A stretch of 64,000 bases of DNA, taken from assembly GCA_024691085.1 (NCBI GenBank), contig JAILNX010000027.1, positions 62,001 through 126,000 of the forward strand, written 5' to 3'. Shown here in pieces: positions 33,218 to 41,540 of this stretch. The stretch's first letter is position 1. Every line of letters starts with the position of its first letter. The stretch comes from Clostridiales bacterium. GTDB lineage: Bacteria > Bacillota > Clostridia > Christensenellales > CAG-138. Under the pieces are notes generated by a model. The model was not told where the DNA came from and ran no database searches. It saw only the letters and a list, made by a program, of their open reading frames with translations. A program made the translations under genes and the position numbers.

Positions 33218-34465
33218 ATGAAAATCACAAACCTTATCTGCTCCGCAGGCCGCACAGGCTTCTACTTTGACGATCAGCGCGCCATAAAGGCAGGCGCGCG
33301 CTCCGACGGCGCCGCCTACTTCGGCGAGCCCAAGACCGAAGGCTTCACCTCCGTCCGTCAGCCCGGCGAATCCATCTCCGTCATGCTCGTTCTCGAGGAC
33401 GGTCAGATCGCGACCGGCGACTGCGCCGCCGTTCAGTATTCCGGCTGCGGCGGACGCGATCCCCTGTTCCTCGCGAAGGACTTCATTCCCGTCATCGAGA
33501 AGTACATTAAGCCCGCCCTCATCGGCCGCGAGGCGGATAATTTCCGCGAGCTCGCGAAGGATCTCGAGGCCATCACCGTCGACGGCAAGCGCCTCCACAC
33601 CGCCATCCGCTACGGCATGACGCAGGCCCTCCTCGACGCCGTCGCGAAGGCCACCCACCGCATGATGTACGAAGTCGTCGCGGACGAGTACGGCCTCACC
33701 TTCGAGGCGAAGCCCCTCGACATCTTCACCCAGTCGGGCGACGACCGCTACACCAATTCCGATAAGATGATCATCAAGGGCGCTCAGATCCTCCCCCATG
33801 CCCTCATCAACAACGTAAAGACCAAGCTCGGCGAGCACGGCGAGAAGCTCCTTGAGTACGTCAAGTGGCTGCGCGACCGCGTGCTGCAGTTAAGGACCAG
33901 CGAGGACTACAACCCCATTTTCCACATCGACGTTTACGGCACCATCGGCGCCGCCTTCGGCAACGACAACTACAAGGCGATGGCCGACTATATGAAGGAG
34001 CTCGAGGAGGCCGCGAAGCCCTTCCACCTCCGCATAGAGGGCCCGATGGACGTCGAGGACCGCGAGAAGCAGATGCTTGCTCTGAAGGCCATCACCAAGG
34101 AGCTCGACGACCGCGGCATCAACGTGGAGATCGTAGCCGACGAGTGGTGCAACACCCTCGAGGACATCAAGTACTTCGCCGACAACAAAGCCGGTCACAT
34201 GGTCCAGATCAAGACCCCCGACCTCGGCGGCATCAACAACACCATCGAGGCCGTCCTCTACTGCAAGGAGCGCGGCATCGGCGCCTATCAGGGCGGTACC
34301 TGCAACGAGACCGACCGTTCCGCTCAGGTCTGCGTACAGTGCGCCATGGCGACCCGTCCCGATCAGATCCTCGCGAAGCCCGGTATGGGCGTTGACGAGG
34401 GCTACATGATCGTCTATAACGAGATGCAGAGGATCCTCGCTTACGCGGCGGCTAAGCAGAACTGA
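33218..34465 (+). CDS. mal: Methylaspartate ammonia-lyase
   Basis: A 415-residue enolase-superfamily enzyme that deaminates 3-methylaspartate to mesaconate. H194 (LPHALINNV) and K332 (QIKTPDLGG) match the catalytic pair H194/K331 known from the Clostridium tetanomorphum enzyme, and metal ligands are in 'FHIDVYG', 'RIEGPMD' and 'EIVADEW'. It closes the pathway segment encoded here; mesaconate hydration and citramalate cleavage genes are not in the window. A terminator follows. Confidence 0.95.
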   Translation: MKITNLICSAGRTGFYFDDQRAIKAGARSDGAAYFGEPKTEGFTSVRQPGESISVMLVLEDGQIATGDCAAVQYSGCGGRDPLFLAKDFIPVIEKYIKPALIGREADNFRELAKDLEAITVDGKRLHTAIRYGMTQALLDAVAKATHRMMYEVVADEYGLTFEAKPLDIFTQSGDDRYTNSDKMIIKGAQILPHALINNVKTKLGEHGEKLLEYVKWLRDRVLQLRTSEDYNPIFHIDVYGTIGAAFGNDNYKAMADYMKELEEAAKPFHLRIEGPMDVEDREKQMLALKAITKELDDRGINVEIVADEWCNTLEDIKYFADNKAGHMVQIKTPDLGGINNTIEAVLYCKERGIGAYQGGTCNETDRSAQVCVQCAMATRPDQILAKPGMGVDEGYMIVYNEMQRILAYAAAKQN

Positions 34466-34483
34466 TCTTAACTGAATAACGGC

Positions 34484-34516
34484 AAAAACTCCGCGCCGTT
34501 CGGCGCGGAGTTTTTT
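34484..34516 (+). terminator. Terminator of the glutamate mutase operon (ACTCCGC type)
   Basis: AAAACTCCGCGCC-GTTC-GGCGCGGAG then six T. Confidence 0.88.
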
Positions 34517-34517
34517 C

Positions 34518-34556
34518 ATTAATTGCTAATTGCTAATTCCTAATTGCCAATTGCTC
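34518..34556. repeat. Heptamer tandem repeat (ATTGCTA family)
   Basis: About five degenerate 7-bp units: ATTGCTA, ATTGCTA, ATTCCTA, ATTGCCA, ATTGCTC, directly after the mal terminator. Confidence 0.85.
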
Positions 34557-34565
34557 ATTTCCCTC

Positions 34566-34594
34566 TTGCAATCCATCCCGTTTCATTGCATAAT
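34566..34594 (+). promoter_or_regulatory. Promoter of the FtsB/Ppx/chromate operon
   Basis: TTGCAA (34566-34571), 17 bp, CATAAT (34589-34594), about 40 bp before the start. Confidence 0.5.
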
Positions 34595-34633
34595 ATAGAT
34601 GTTAAAACATGCCCGAAAAGGAGGTACGGATCC

Positions 34634-34921
34634 ATGAGCGGCAAGACCTTACGGCTTATCGCCTTCATCGCGGCGGCGCTCTTCTTCGTGGGCTTCGTCG
34701 TGTTCATCGCCGTGGAGTTCCACCAGCAGAAGGAGAAGCTGACCGAGCTCAACCAGGAGCGCTGGCGCCTTCAGGAGCGCGTGGACGAGCTTACGCGCGA
34801 GCAGGAGCGGCTCCAGTCAGACATCGAGTTCACCAAGAGCCTCGAGGGGCTTTTGCAGTACGCGAGGGATCATCTGGGCTACATCGAGCCCGGCGACACG
34901 AGGATAGACGACGGTGAATAA
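34634..34921 (+). CDS. FtsB/DivIC-like septum protein
   Basis: A 95-residue bitopic protein: a short cytoplasmic N-terminus, transmembrane helix about 8-28 (LIAFIAAALFFVGFVVFIAV), then a leucine/glutamate coiled coil (about 30-70) and the C-terminal 'LEGLLQYARDHLGYIEPGDTRI', a hallmark of DivIC/FtsB. It bridges divisome proteins (FtsL, DivIB/FtsQ). Start ATG 34634 has AAAAGGAGG; the longer frame runs through the repeat. It overlaps the next gene by 8 bp. Confidence 0.85.
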   Translation: MSGKTLRLIAFIAAALFFVGFVVFIAVEFHQQKEKLTELNQERWRLQERVDELTREQERLQSDIEFTKSLEGLLQYARDHLGYIEPGDTRIDDGE

Positions 34922-35798
34922 ATACGCTGTCATCGACATTGGCTCGAACTCCGTAAGATACGGCGAGGAGGCTTCCGGCCGAATCCCCGTGAAGGAGGTC
35001 TATACCACGCGCCTCGGGGGCGGCCTTGCAAAGACGGGGCTCCTCCCGGACGAGGCGATGGAAAAGAGCCTTGAAGTGATGAAGGAGCTTTCGCGCCGCG
35101 CGAAGGAAAACGGCTTCGTTCCCGTCGGCTACGCCACGAGCGCGGTGCGAGACGCGGTGAACGGGCGTGAATTTGCCGAAAGAGTCGAATCTGAGTGCGG
35201 CTTTCCCGTCGAGATACTCCCGGGCGAGTTCGAGGCGCGGCTCGCTTTTCTCGGCGCGTCGGGAAGCGGCGGCTTCGACACCATGATCGACATAGGAGGC
35301 GCGTCCATGCAGGTCGTGACGCGTGACTTCGGCGCGAGCTTCCGCGCGGGGTGCGTCCGCTGTTCGGACATCGCCCGTGAAAAATCCGGTGCCTCCTCCC
35401 CCGACGAGGATCCCCTTGCCCAGAGGCAGGCGGTGAACGAATACATAGACGGCATTTTCTCGCTTCCCGAGTTCGCCGTCGGAAGGCTCGTCGGCGTGGG
35501 CGGCACCATAACGACGCTCGCGGCGCTTGAAGCGGGGCTTCGCGACTTCGACGCGAGGACCGTCGAGAACACCGTCCTCACTCCCGATTCCCTCGAGAAG
35601 CTGATCGCCCGCCTTATCGAAGAGGGCGGCGCGCGCAGGGAGCATCCGCTTTTAAGGGAGCGGCACGACGTCATACTTTACGGCGCGTACATTCTGGCGT
35701 ACGCTCTTAAAAAGCTCAACGCATACGAGCTCTCCGTAAGCTGCGCAGACGGCATGGAGGGCTATCTTATGAAGGTCAAAAACCATGGAAACATCTGA
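34914..35798 (+). CDS. Ppx/GppA-type phosphatase
   Basis: A 294-residue ASKHA-fold protein starting at GTG 34914. It has AVIDIGSNSVRYG (phosphate-1), 'GYATSAVRDAVNG', 'FDTMIDIGGASMQVV' (phosphate-2) and 'RLVGVGGTITTLAAL' (adenosine motif region). Members hydrolyse polyphosphate or pppGpp. It is short (lacks the C-terminal HD-like domain of E. coli Ppx/GppA), like many clostridial single-module versions. The overlap with the FtsB-like gene mirrors the ftsB/divIC-ppx pairing seen in other Firmicutes. Confidence 0.85.
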   Translation: MNKYAVIDIGSNSVRYGEEASGRIPVKEVYTTRLGGGLAKTGLLPDEAMEKSLEVMKELSRRAKENGFVPVGYATSAVRDAVNGREFAERVESECGFPVEILPGEFEARLAFLGASGSGGFDTMIDIGGASMQVVTRDFGASFRAGCVRCSDIAREKSGASSPDEDPLAQRQAVNEYIDGIFSLPEFAVGRLVGVGGTITTLAALEAGLRDFDARTVENTVLTPDSLEKLIARLIEEGGARREHPLLRERHDVILYGAYILAYALKKLNAYELSVSCADGMEGYLMKVKNHGNI

Positions 35799-36393
35799 GA
35801 AAACGGAGCGCGTATCCCTTTTTAAGCTGTTCACGGCTTTCATGCGCATAGGCGCGTTTACGTTCGGCGGCGGCTACGCCATGCTGCCCATGCTCGAGCG
35901 CGAGTGCGTCGAGAAGACGGGCTGGGTCACGCACGACGAGCTCCTTGATTATTTCGCGATAGGTCAGTGCACGCCCGGCGTCATCGCGGTAAACACCGCG
36001 ACGTTCGTGGGCAAAAAGCACCGCGGGATCCTCGGCGCGCTCGTGACGACCGCGGGAGTGGTGCTCCCCTCCTTCGTCATCATCTGCGTCCTCACCGCGC
36101 TCCTCGCGAACTTCGCCGACATACCCGTCGTGAAGTACGCCCTGCACGGCATACACGTCGCGGTCGGCGTGCTGATAATCAACACTGTGATCAAGCTCGT
36201 CAAGGAGAAGATCAAGGACGCCCTCGGGTACGTCCTCGCGGCGCTCGCGTTCGTGCTGGTCGCGCTCCCCGTGACGCTTAAGCTCCCGTTCCGCATCTCC
36301 CCCGTATTCGTCGTGATCGGCGCGGCGGTCATCGGCATCGTCCGCATGCTCATCACGGACAGCCGGAAAAAGAGGGGAGGCGGGGATAAATGA
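35785..36393 (+). CDS. Chromate transporter, N-terminal-half subunit
   Basis: A 202-residue membrane protein. FTAFMRIGAFTFGGGYAMLP, then 'LDYFAIGQCTPGVIAVNTATFVG' are ChrA family signatures. It is one half of a split ChrA; the other half is the next gene with a 4-bp overlap. Split pairs work as heterodimers. The physiological substrate of these clostridial forms is usually unproven. Confidence 0.88.
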   Translation: METSEKTERVSLFKLFTAFMRIGAFTFGGGYAMLPMLERECVEKTGWVTHDELLDYFAIGQCTPGVIAVNTATFVGKKHRGILGALVTTAGVVLPSFVIICVLTALLANFADIPVVKYALHGIHVAVGVLIINTVIKLVKEKIKDALGYVLAALAFVLVALPVTLKLPFRISPVFVVIGAAVIGIVRMLITDSRKKRGGGDK

Positions 36394-36992
36394 TGCTCTA
36401 CCTCACTCTGATATTCGAGTTCTTCAAGATCGGTCTCTTCGCGGCGGGCGGCGGACTATCTACGCTCCCGTTCCTTTCCGAGCTTGCGGACAAATACCCC
36501 TGGCTGACACAGGACATGATAAGCCAGATGGTCGCCCTCTCGGAGTCGACTCCGGGTCCCTTGGGCATAAACATGGCGACCTACGCGGGGTATATGGCGG
36601 GCTATGAAACGTTCGGCAGCCCCATACTCGGCGTGACGACCGCCCTCACCGCGACGGCGTCGCTCGTCGCCCCGTCGTTCATAATCATATTGATCGTAGC
36701 GAAGATGCTCGACAGGTACAAGAACTCCCGCTTCGTGAGCGCGGCGTTCTCCACCCTCCGCCCCGCCGTCGCGGGACTCATCGCCGCAGCCGCGTGGTCG
36801 GTCATCGGCACGGTGCTTTTTAACTTTTCGGCCGCGACATTCGGCGAGGCGTTCAGGATCCCGGAGCTCATACTCTTTGCCGTGATGATGGTCTTAACGA
36901 ACATAAAACCCCTCAAGAAGCTCCATCCGCTCGTGTTCATCGCCTTCGCCGCCGTCTGCGGCATCGTGATCGGATACACTGTCGGCTGGTAA
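36390..36992 (+). CDS. Chromate transporter, C-terminal-half subunit
   Basis: A 200-residue homologue of the preceding gene with 'FFKIGLFAAGGGLSTLPFLS' and 'MVALSESTPGPLGINMATYAGY'. Each half carries one chromate-transporter domain, in inverted topology relative to the other. Start overlaps the previous stop (ATGA). Confidence 0.88.
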   Translation: MMLYLTLIFEFFKIGLFAAGGGLSTLPFLSELADKYPWLTQDMISQMVALSESTPGPLGINMATYAGYMAGYETFGSPILGVTTALTATASLVAPSFIIILIVAKMLDRYKNSRFVSAAFSTLRPAVAGLIAAAAWSVIGTVLFNFSAATFGEAFRIPELILFAVMMVLTNIKPLKKLHPLVFIAFAAVCGIVIGYTVGW

Positions 36993-37012
36993 ACGCAGAA
37001 AGGCAGCAGAAT

Positions 37013-37996
37013 ATGGAACAGAATCTCAATAACGCTCTTAACGATTTTATTCTTTACCGCGACACGATAAAGCGCGCGATCCGCTGGCAGAGCGACTACA
37101 TATACCCCGTCGCCGCCGCCGTGTTTCTTTCCGCCGGAAAGAAGCCGGACGCCGAAAAGCTTAAAGACGTAAGAAAGCTCGTCCGCGGTTCCGTGTCGGC
37201 ATTTTCGAACTTCCGCGGGAACACCGAGCTCCCGCTGATCGCCATCCTCGCGGCGGGAGACGATCCCGAGGGCGACTTCGGGCGCGTGAAGGCGAACTAC
37301 TCGCTTCTTAAGGAGCGCTTCATGGCGAGCGAGTTCCTGGCTCTCGCGGCGGCCATGACCGGCACGGGAAGCGGCGAGGACTTCTCCAAACTTGCCGCCC
37401 GCGCGAAGGGCATCTATAAGCGCATGCGCAGAGAGCATCCCTTCCTGACCGGCTCCGAGGATTCGGTATTCGCCCTGCTCTTCGCGAAGGATCCGCGTCC
37501 GGACGACGAGCTTATCAACGACATGGAGGAATGCTACCGCCTTCTCGACCTGAAGTTCCCGAAGGGCAACGGCATGCAGGCGGCGTCCCACGTTCTCGCG
37601 CTCGACGTTAGGCTCGCCCGCGACAAGGCGGAGCGCATGACGGAGCTCTTCGACGAGATCCGAAGCCTTGGAGGCAAGTTCGGAAAGGACATTGAGCTTG
37701 CCCAGCTTGCCGCGCTTTCCGTATGCGAGGGCGAGGTAAACGAGCTTGCGGCGCTCGTGATGGAGGCGGACGCGTTCCTTAAAAAGCAGAAGGGCTACCG
37801 CCCCGTATTCGGGCACACGGTAAAGGAGAGGCTCATGCACGCCGCGATGATCGTTTCGGTCGTGCTCGGCGGGAGCACCGCCAGCACCGTCGCCGGTCAG
37901 ACCGCCCTTTCGCTTATCGCGGCTCAGCAGGCGGCGATGTGCGCCGCGATCATGGCTTCATCATCCGCGGCGGCGGCTTCTGCCGGCGCGCACTGA
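37013..37996 (+). CDS. DUF4003-family protein
   Basis: A 327-residue, largely helical cytoplasmic protein. LYRDTIKRAIRWQSDYIYPV then AAAVFLSAGKKPDAEKL and 'FMASEFLALAAAMTG' match what I recall of DUF4003. The C-terminal 60 residues are Ala/Ser-rich and hydrophobic ('STVAGQTALSLIAAQQAAMC'), a possible membrane-associated tail. It begins 20 bp after the chromate transporter pair, so probably co-transcribed. Function unknown. Confidence 0.72.
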   Translation: MEQNLNNALNDFILYRDTIKRAIRWQSDYIYPVAAAVFLSAGKKPDAEKLKDVRKLVRGSVSAFSNFRGNTELPLIAILAAGDDPEGDFGRVKANYSLLKERFMASEFLALAAAMTGTGSGEDFSKLAARAKGIYKRMRREHPFLTGSEDSVFALLFAKDPRPDDELINDMEECYRLLDLKFPKGNGMQAASHVLALDVRLARDKAERMTELFDEIRSLGGKFGKDIELAQLAALSVCEGEVNELAALVMEADAFLKKQKGYRPVFGHTVKERLMHAAMIVSVVLGGSTASTVAGQTALSLIAAQQAAMCAAIMASSSAAAASAGAH

Positions 37997-38048
37997 GGCT
38001 TCAAACGTAAAAAATACCCCCGTTCCTGTACAAATATTGTGTAACGTA

Positions 38049-38077
38049 TTGCATTGAGACCGCATATGTTGTATAAT
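38049..38077 (+). promoter_or_regulatory. Promoter of the tryptophanase-like operon
   Basis: TTGCAT (38049-38054), 17 bp, TATAAT (38072-38077), 37 bp upstream of the start. Confidence 0.6.
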
Positions 38078-38114
38078 AACTATTCAGGAACACAAAAAGG
38101 AGACCCTGTTTTTA

Positions 38115-39557
38115 ATGAGCAAAGTAAAACTGTTTTCCGGCGGTGAGATCCCCGTCGAGATGCACCGCGCATACACCGTCCAGAACATAAGGCTTATCCC
38201 CGTAAAGGAGCGCCTTCGCGCCCTCGACGAGGCGGGCAACTGCTCCTACAATTTAAAGAGCGAGGACGTCTTCATCGACATGCTGACGGATTCCGGCTGC
38301 AACGCCATGAGCGACCGTCAGTCCGCCGCCTTCCACGAGGCGGACTTCGCCTACGCAGGCGGCGCGAGCTATTACCGCCTTGCGGCGAAGATCAAGGAGC
38401 TTCTGGGCAAGGACTACTTCCTCCCCGTACATCAGGGCAGGGCGTGCGAGCACATGCTGGCGAAGAGCTTCGTCAAGCCCGGCGACTTCGTCCCGACCAA
38501 TTTCCATTTCTGCACCATACTGACGCAGGTCAGGCTTGCCGGCGGCACGGTGGTCGAGATGCTTCAGGACAAGGGCGTTTCCACCCTCGGTGAGGACGGC
38601 TTCAAGGGCGATTACGACCTTGAGAAGCTCGAGAAGTTCCTGAACGAGACCCCGTCCGAAAAGGTCCCCTTCCTCCGCATCGAGGCGGGCACGAACCTTA
38701 TCGGCGGTCAGCCCATTTCGATGGACAACATCAACGCCGTATCGAAGCTCGCCCGCGCGCACGGCGTAAGGGTGCTCCTCGATATGAGCCTTGCGATGGA
38801 CAATATCCACTTCATCCGCACGCGCGACGAAAAGCGCAAGAACATGACCGTCCGCGAGATCACCCGCGAGCTCGCCGACGCCGCCGACATAATCTATTTC
38901 AGCGGCAGGAAGCTCGGCTTCGCGAGGGGCGGCGGCATCTGCATGAACGATAAGGCCGATTTCCTTAAGGTTCGCGGCAACGTGACGACCTTCGAGGGCT
39001 TCCCCACTTTCGGCGGCGTAAGCTCCGCGGAGCTCGAGGTCATGCGCGTCGGTCTTGACGACACGATGGATCCCGACGTCATCTCCCAGGGGCCCGATTT
39101 CATCGAGTACATGACCGAGGAGTTCGTTAAGCGCGGCGTTCCCGTGGTCACTCCGGCGGGCGGACTCGGCTGCCATCTCGACGCCGACAGGTTCTGCGCT
39201 CACTTGGGACGCAGGGACTTCCGCGGCGCGGCGCTCGCGGCGGCGATCTATATCGTAAGCGGCGCCCGCGGCATGGAGCGCGGTCTTTCAAGCGAGATGC
39301 CCGAGGATTCCATCGCTCCGTTCGAGCTCGTAAGGCTTGCCGTGCCCCGCAGGGTCTACACCCTTTCGCACATCATGTACGTCATCGACCGCGTGACCTG
39401 GCTGTATCAGCACCGTGAGCTGATCGGCGCGCTCCGCTGGGAGGACGAGGCTCAGGGCGAGTACAACAAGGAGCACTCCTTCATCGACTTCCTGCGTCCC
39501 GTAGGCGACTGGCAGGAGAAACTCGCCGAGGAGTACTTAAAGACCGGTCTTGAATAA
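38115..39557 (+). CDS. Tryptophanase/tyrosine phenol-lyase family beta-eliminating lyase (divergent)
   Basis: A 480-residue PLP enzyme. VHQGRACEHM, NLIGGQPIS (N194), D223, FSGRKLG with PLP lysine K266, and ELVRLAVPRRVYTLSHI align at a constant offset of 9 with tyrosine phenol-lyase (N185, D214, K257). But the arginine that follows the cofactor aspartate by three residues (R217 of TPL, in DATR) is leucine here (L226 in DMSLAMDN). The C-terminal substrate-carboxylate Arg is kept. So the fold and chemistry class are clear, but the substrate may be neither tryptophan nor tyrosine. It starts an operon with rdgB (2 bp gap) and yfcE. Confidence 0.8.
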   Translation: MSKVKLFSGGEIPVEMHRAYTVQNIRLIPVKERLRALDEAGNCSYNLKSEDVFIDMLTDSGCNAMSDRQSAAFHEADFAYAGGASYYRLAAKIKELLGKDYFLPVHQGRACEHMLAKSFVKPGDFVPTNFHFCTILTQVRLAGGTVVEMLQDKGVSTLGEDGFKGDYDLEKLEKFLNETPSEKVPFLRIEAGTNLIGGQPISMDNINAVSKLARAHGVRVLLDMSLAMDNIHFIRTRDEKRKNMTVREITRELADAADIIYFSGRKLGFARGGGICMNDKADFLKVRGNVTTFEGFPTFGGVSSAELEVMRVGLDDTMDPDVISQGPDFIEYMTEEFVKRGVPVVTPAGGLGCHLDADRFCAHLGRRDFRGAALAAAIYIVSGARGMERGLSSEMPEDSIAPFELVRLAVPRRVYTLSHIMYVIDRVTWLYQHRELIGALRWEDEAQGEYNKEHSFIDFLRPVGDWQEKLAEEYLKTGLE

Positions 39558-39559
39558 AA

Positions 39560-40171
39560 ATGAAGCTCATCATCGCGTCGAACAATTCACATAAGATCGC
39601 GGAGATCAAGTCGATACTCGGCGAAAGATTCGAGGACGTCCTCGGCATGCGCGAGGCGGGGCTCGAGCTTGACGTTGAGGAAAACGCCCCGACGCTCGAA
39701 GGAAACGCCCGCAAGAAGGCCGAAGAGGTCTACGCCCTCGCCGATTCAATGGGCGTCCTTTCCTTTGGCGACGCGGTGCTCGCGGACGATACCGGGCTTC
39801 TGGTCGACGCGCTTAACGGCGCTCCCGGCGTGCGCTCCGCAAGGTTTGCGACCGACGGTCACGACGACGCCGCCAACAGAAAAAAGCTCCTTGAGGAGCT
39901 TCGCGGCGTTCCCGACGAAGAGCGCTCGGCGCATTTTGCGACGGCGATGGTACTGAAGATCAAGGGCGCGAAGGACATCGAGGCGACAGGCCGCGTGTTC
40001 GGGCGCATCACGAATGAGGAGCGCGGCGAGAACGGCTTCGGCTACGACTCGCTCTTCCTCTACGAGCCCTGGGGAAAGACCTTTGCCGAGGTCGGCCCAG
40101 AAGGGAAGAATCTGGTAAGCCACAGGAAGAACGCGCTCGCGCTCGTCCTTGCGGCGTTAAAAGAGGCATGA
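39560..40171 (+). CDS. rdgB: Non-canonical purine NTP pyrophosphatase (RdgB/HAM1)
   Basis: A 203-residue protein with SNNSHKIAEIKSIL at the N-terminus, 'VLADDTGLLVDALNGAPGVRSARF' in the middle and 'GFGYDSLFLYEPWGKTFAE' near the C-terminus. It hydrolyses XTP/dITP/ITP to monophosphates, preventing incorporation into nucleic acids. Overlaps the next gene by 4 bp. Confidence 0.94.
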   Translation: MKLIIASNNSHKIAEIKSILGERFEDVLGMREAGLELDVEENAPTLEGNARKKAEEVYALADSMGVLSFGDAVLADDTGLLVDALNGAPGVRSARFATDGHDDAANRKKLLEELRGVPDEERSAHFATAMVLKIKGAKDIEATGRVFGRITNEERGENGFGYDSLFLYEPWGKTFAEVGPEGKNLVSHRKNALALVLAALKEA

Positions 40172-40686
40172 CGCGGATAGGCGTCATATCGGATACGCAC
40201 GGGTCGCCCGCGTCCATTTCCGCCGCTGTACGGGCGGCGGGCGAGGTCGACGGCTGGTTTCATTTGGGGGACTGCGCCTCGGACGCGAAGCGGCTCCGCG
40301 AACTGACGGGCTTGCCCGTCTTTTCCGTTTTGGGAAACTGCGACGGGTATTCCGTCCCCGACGCGGTCGAGGACAGCTTCCTTTCGGGTGAAAAAGGGCC
40401 CGCTTCCGAGCGCGTCGTCACCGTGGAGAGAGCGCGGATATTCCTCACTCACGGGCATCACTACGACGTGGACATGGGCCCGTGGACGCTCTCCTACCGC
40501 GCAGAGGAGCTAAACGCCTCCGCCGCGCTTTATGGGCACACGCACAGGGCTTTTCTTTCGGCATACGGGAAGGTATTGATACTGAATCCCGGCAGCCCCT
40601 CCCGCCCGCGCGGGCTTTCGAAGCCCGGCTTCGCGATACTCGAGGTGAACGGGAGCGACGTGAATGCGAGGCTTATTACATTATAA
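40168..40686 (+). CDS. YfcE/MJ0936-type metallophosphodiesterase
   Basis: A 172-residue calcineurin-like phosphoesterase. Metal motifs are GVISDTHGS, FHLGDCASD, LGNCDG, THGHHYDV and LYGHTH, all five in order. Pairing after rdgB (ATGA overlap) is common in Firmicutes. The natural substrate is not known; members hydrolyse phosphodiesters in vitro. Confidence 0.9.
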   Translation: MTRIGVISDTHGSPASISAAVRAAGEVDGWFHLGDCASDAKRLRELTGLPVFSVLGNCDGYSVPDAVEDSFLSGEKGPASERVVTVERARIFLTHGHHYDVDMGPWTLSYRAEELNASAALYGHTHRAFLSAYGKVLILNPGSPSRPRGLSKPGFAILEVNGSDVNARLITL

Positions 40687-40688
40687 AC

Positions 40689-40981
40689 AAAAAAAGCGGT
40701 TTTGGGCGCATTCACATAAGGATACACAGCCTCAAAAGGTATCTTTTCGCGCCGCGCTTCGTTGAAAATGCTCGAAAGACTCTCCGAGTATTCCTGCGCT
40801 TTTCGCCTTGCGCGGCACAAAAATCTCCTCTTTTGAGACGCTTCGCGGTTTTCGGCGGACATAAAAAATACCTGAAGTGCAATTGATTGCACTCCGGGTA
40901 TTTTGTTTTATCTAAGCCATTTTTCACCGCCGAAAACCTATGTCTCCTTAAGTGAATGCACCCTTGATAACCGCTTTTTTA
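40689..40981. repeat. Nested palindromic element of about 290 bp
   Basis: The ends form imperfect inverted repeats of about 38 bp: AAAAAAGCGGTT, GCATTCAC, TAAGGA on the left (40689-40726) against their complements on the right (40940-40981). Inside are an inverted pair GGTTTTCGGCGG (40850s) / CCGCCGAAAACC (40927-40938) and a GAAGTGCAAT / ATTGCACTC hairpin (near 40875-40893) followed by GGGTATTTTG. It fills the whole space between convergent yfcE and greA and may serve as their terminator. No coding capacity recognised. Confidence 0.75.
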
Positions 40982-40990
40982 TTTCTCTTA

Positions 40991-41461
40991 TCAGTCCTTG
41001 ACGGCCTTGATCGCAAGGTGGACAATACCGCCCGGAGTCGCGACCTCGACGGTCTCGCCGACCTTATGCCCGATGAGAGCGGCGCCGACGGGAGAGTTGT
41101 TGGAGATGCGGCCCTTGAAGGGATCTGCCTCGGCCGCGCCGACGATCTGATACTCGAGCTCGCGCTTCAGCTCCTTGTGACGGAGCGTGACGGTGGAGCC
41201 GACCGCGACGGTATTCTTTGCGGAAGCCTCGCTGCCAATGACGATGGCGTTTTTGAGCATCGCCTCGACCTCGGCGATCTCATACTCGTTCTTCGCCTGA
41301 AGCTCCTTCGCGGCGTCGTACTCGGCGTTCTCGGACAGGTCGCCCTGCGCCCTCGCCTCGGAAATGAGCTCCGCTATCTCGGTGCGGCGAATGTTTTTAA
41401 GGTATGCAAGCTTATCGTCCAGTTCTTTCTTGCCTTCCGGAGTCAAATAAACCTCTGCCAT
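40991..41461 (-). CDS. greA: Transcript cleavage factor GreA
   Basis: A 156-residue protein: an N-terminal coiled coil with the catalytic acidic tip (ARAQGDLSENAEYDAAKE), and the C-terminal FKBP-like domain ending 'VGETVEVATPGGIVHLAI'. It rescues backtracked RNA polymerase. Its own consensus promoter lies at 41512-41540. Confidence 0.95.
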   Translation of the reverse strand: MAEVYLTPEGKKELDDKLAYLKNIRRTEIAELISEARAQGDLSENAEYDAAKELQAKNEYEIAEVEAMLKNAIVIGSEASAKNTVAVGSTVTLRHKELKRELEYQIVGAAEADPFKGRISNNSPVGAALIGHKVGETVEVATPGGIVHLAIKAVKD

Positions 41462-41511
41462 TTAAGTATTCCTTTCGAAAAAACAAAGTGAAGCGGGATG
41501 TCCGCCTATGC

Positions 41512-41540
41512 ATTATAGTAAGCTATTCCTGCGTTGTCAA
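41512..41540 (-). promoter_or_regulatory. Consensus promoter of greA inside dusB 3' end
   Basis: On the minus strand TTGACA (41535-41540), 17 bp, TATAAT (41512-41517): both boxes perfect. The -35 box overlaps the last codons of dusB. Confidence 0.8.

Noticed and set aside
40712..40927. 71-codon minus-strand frame in the yfcE-greA gap
   Set aside because: It lies within the nested palindromic element, has basic low-complexity sequence and no RBS.
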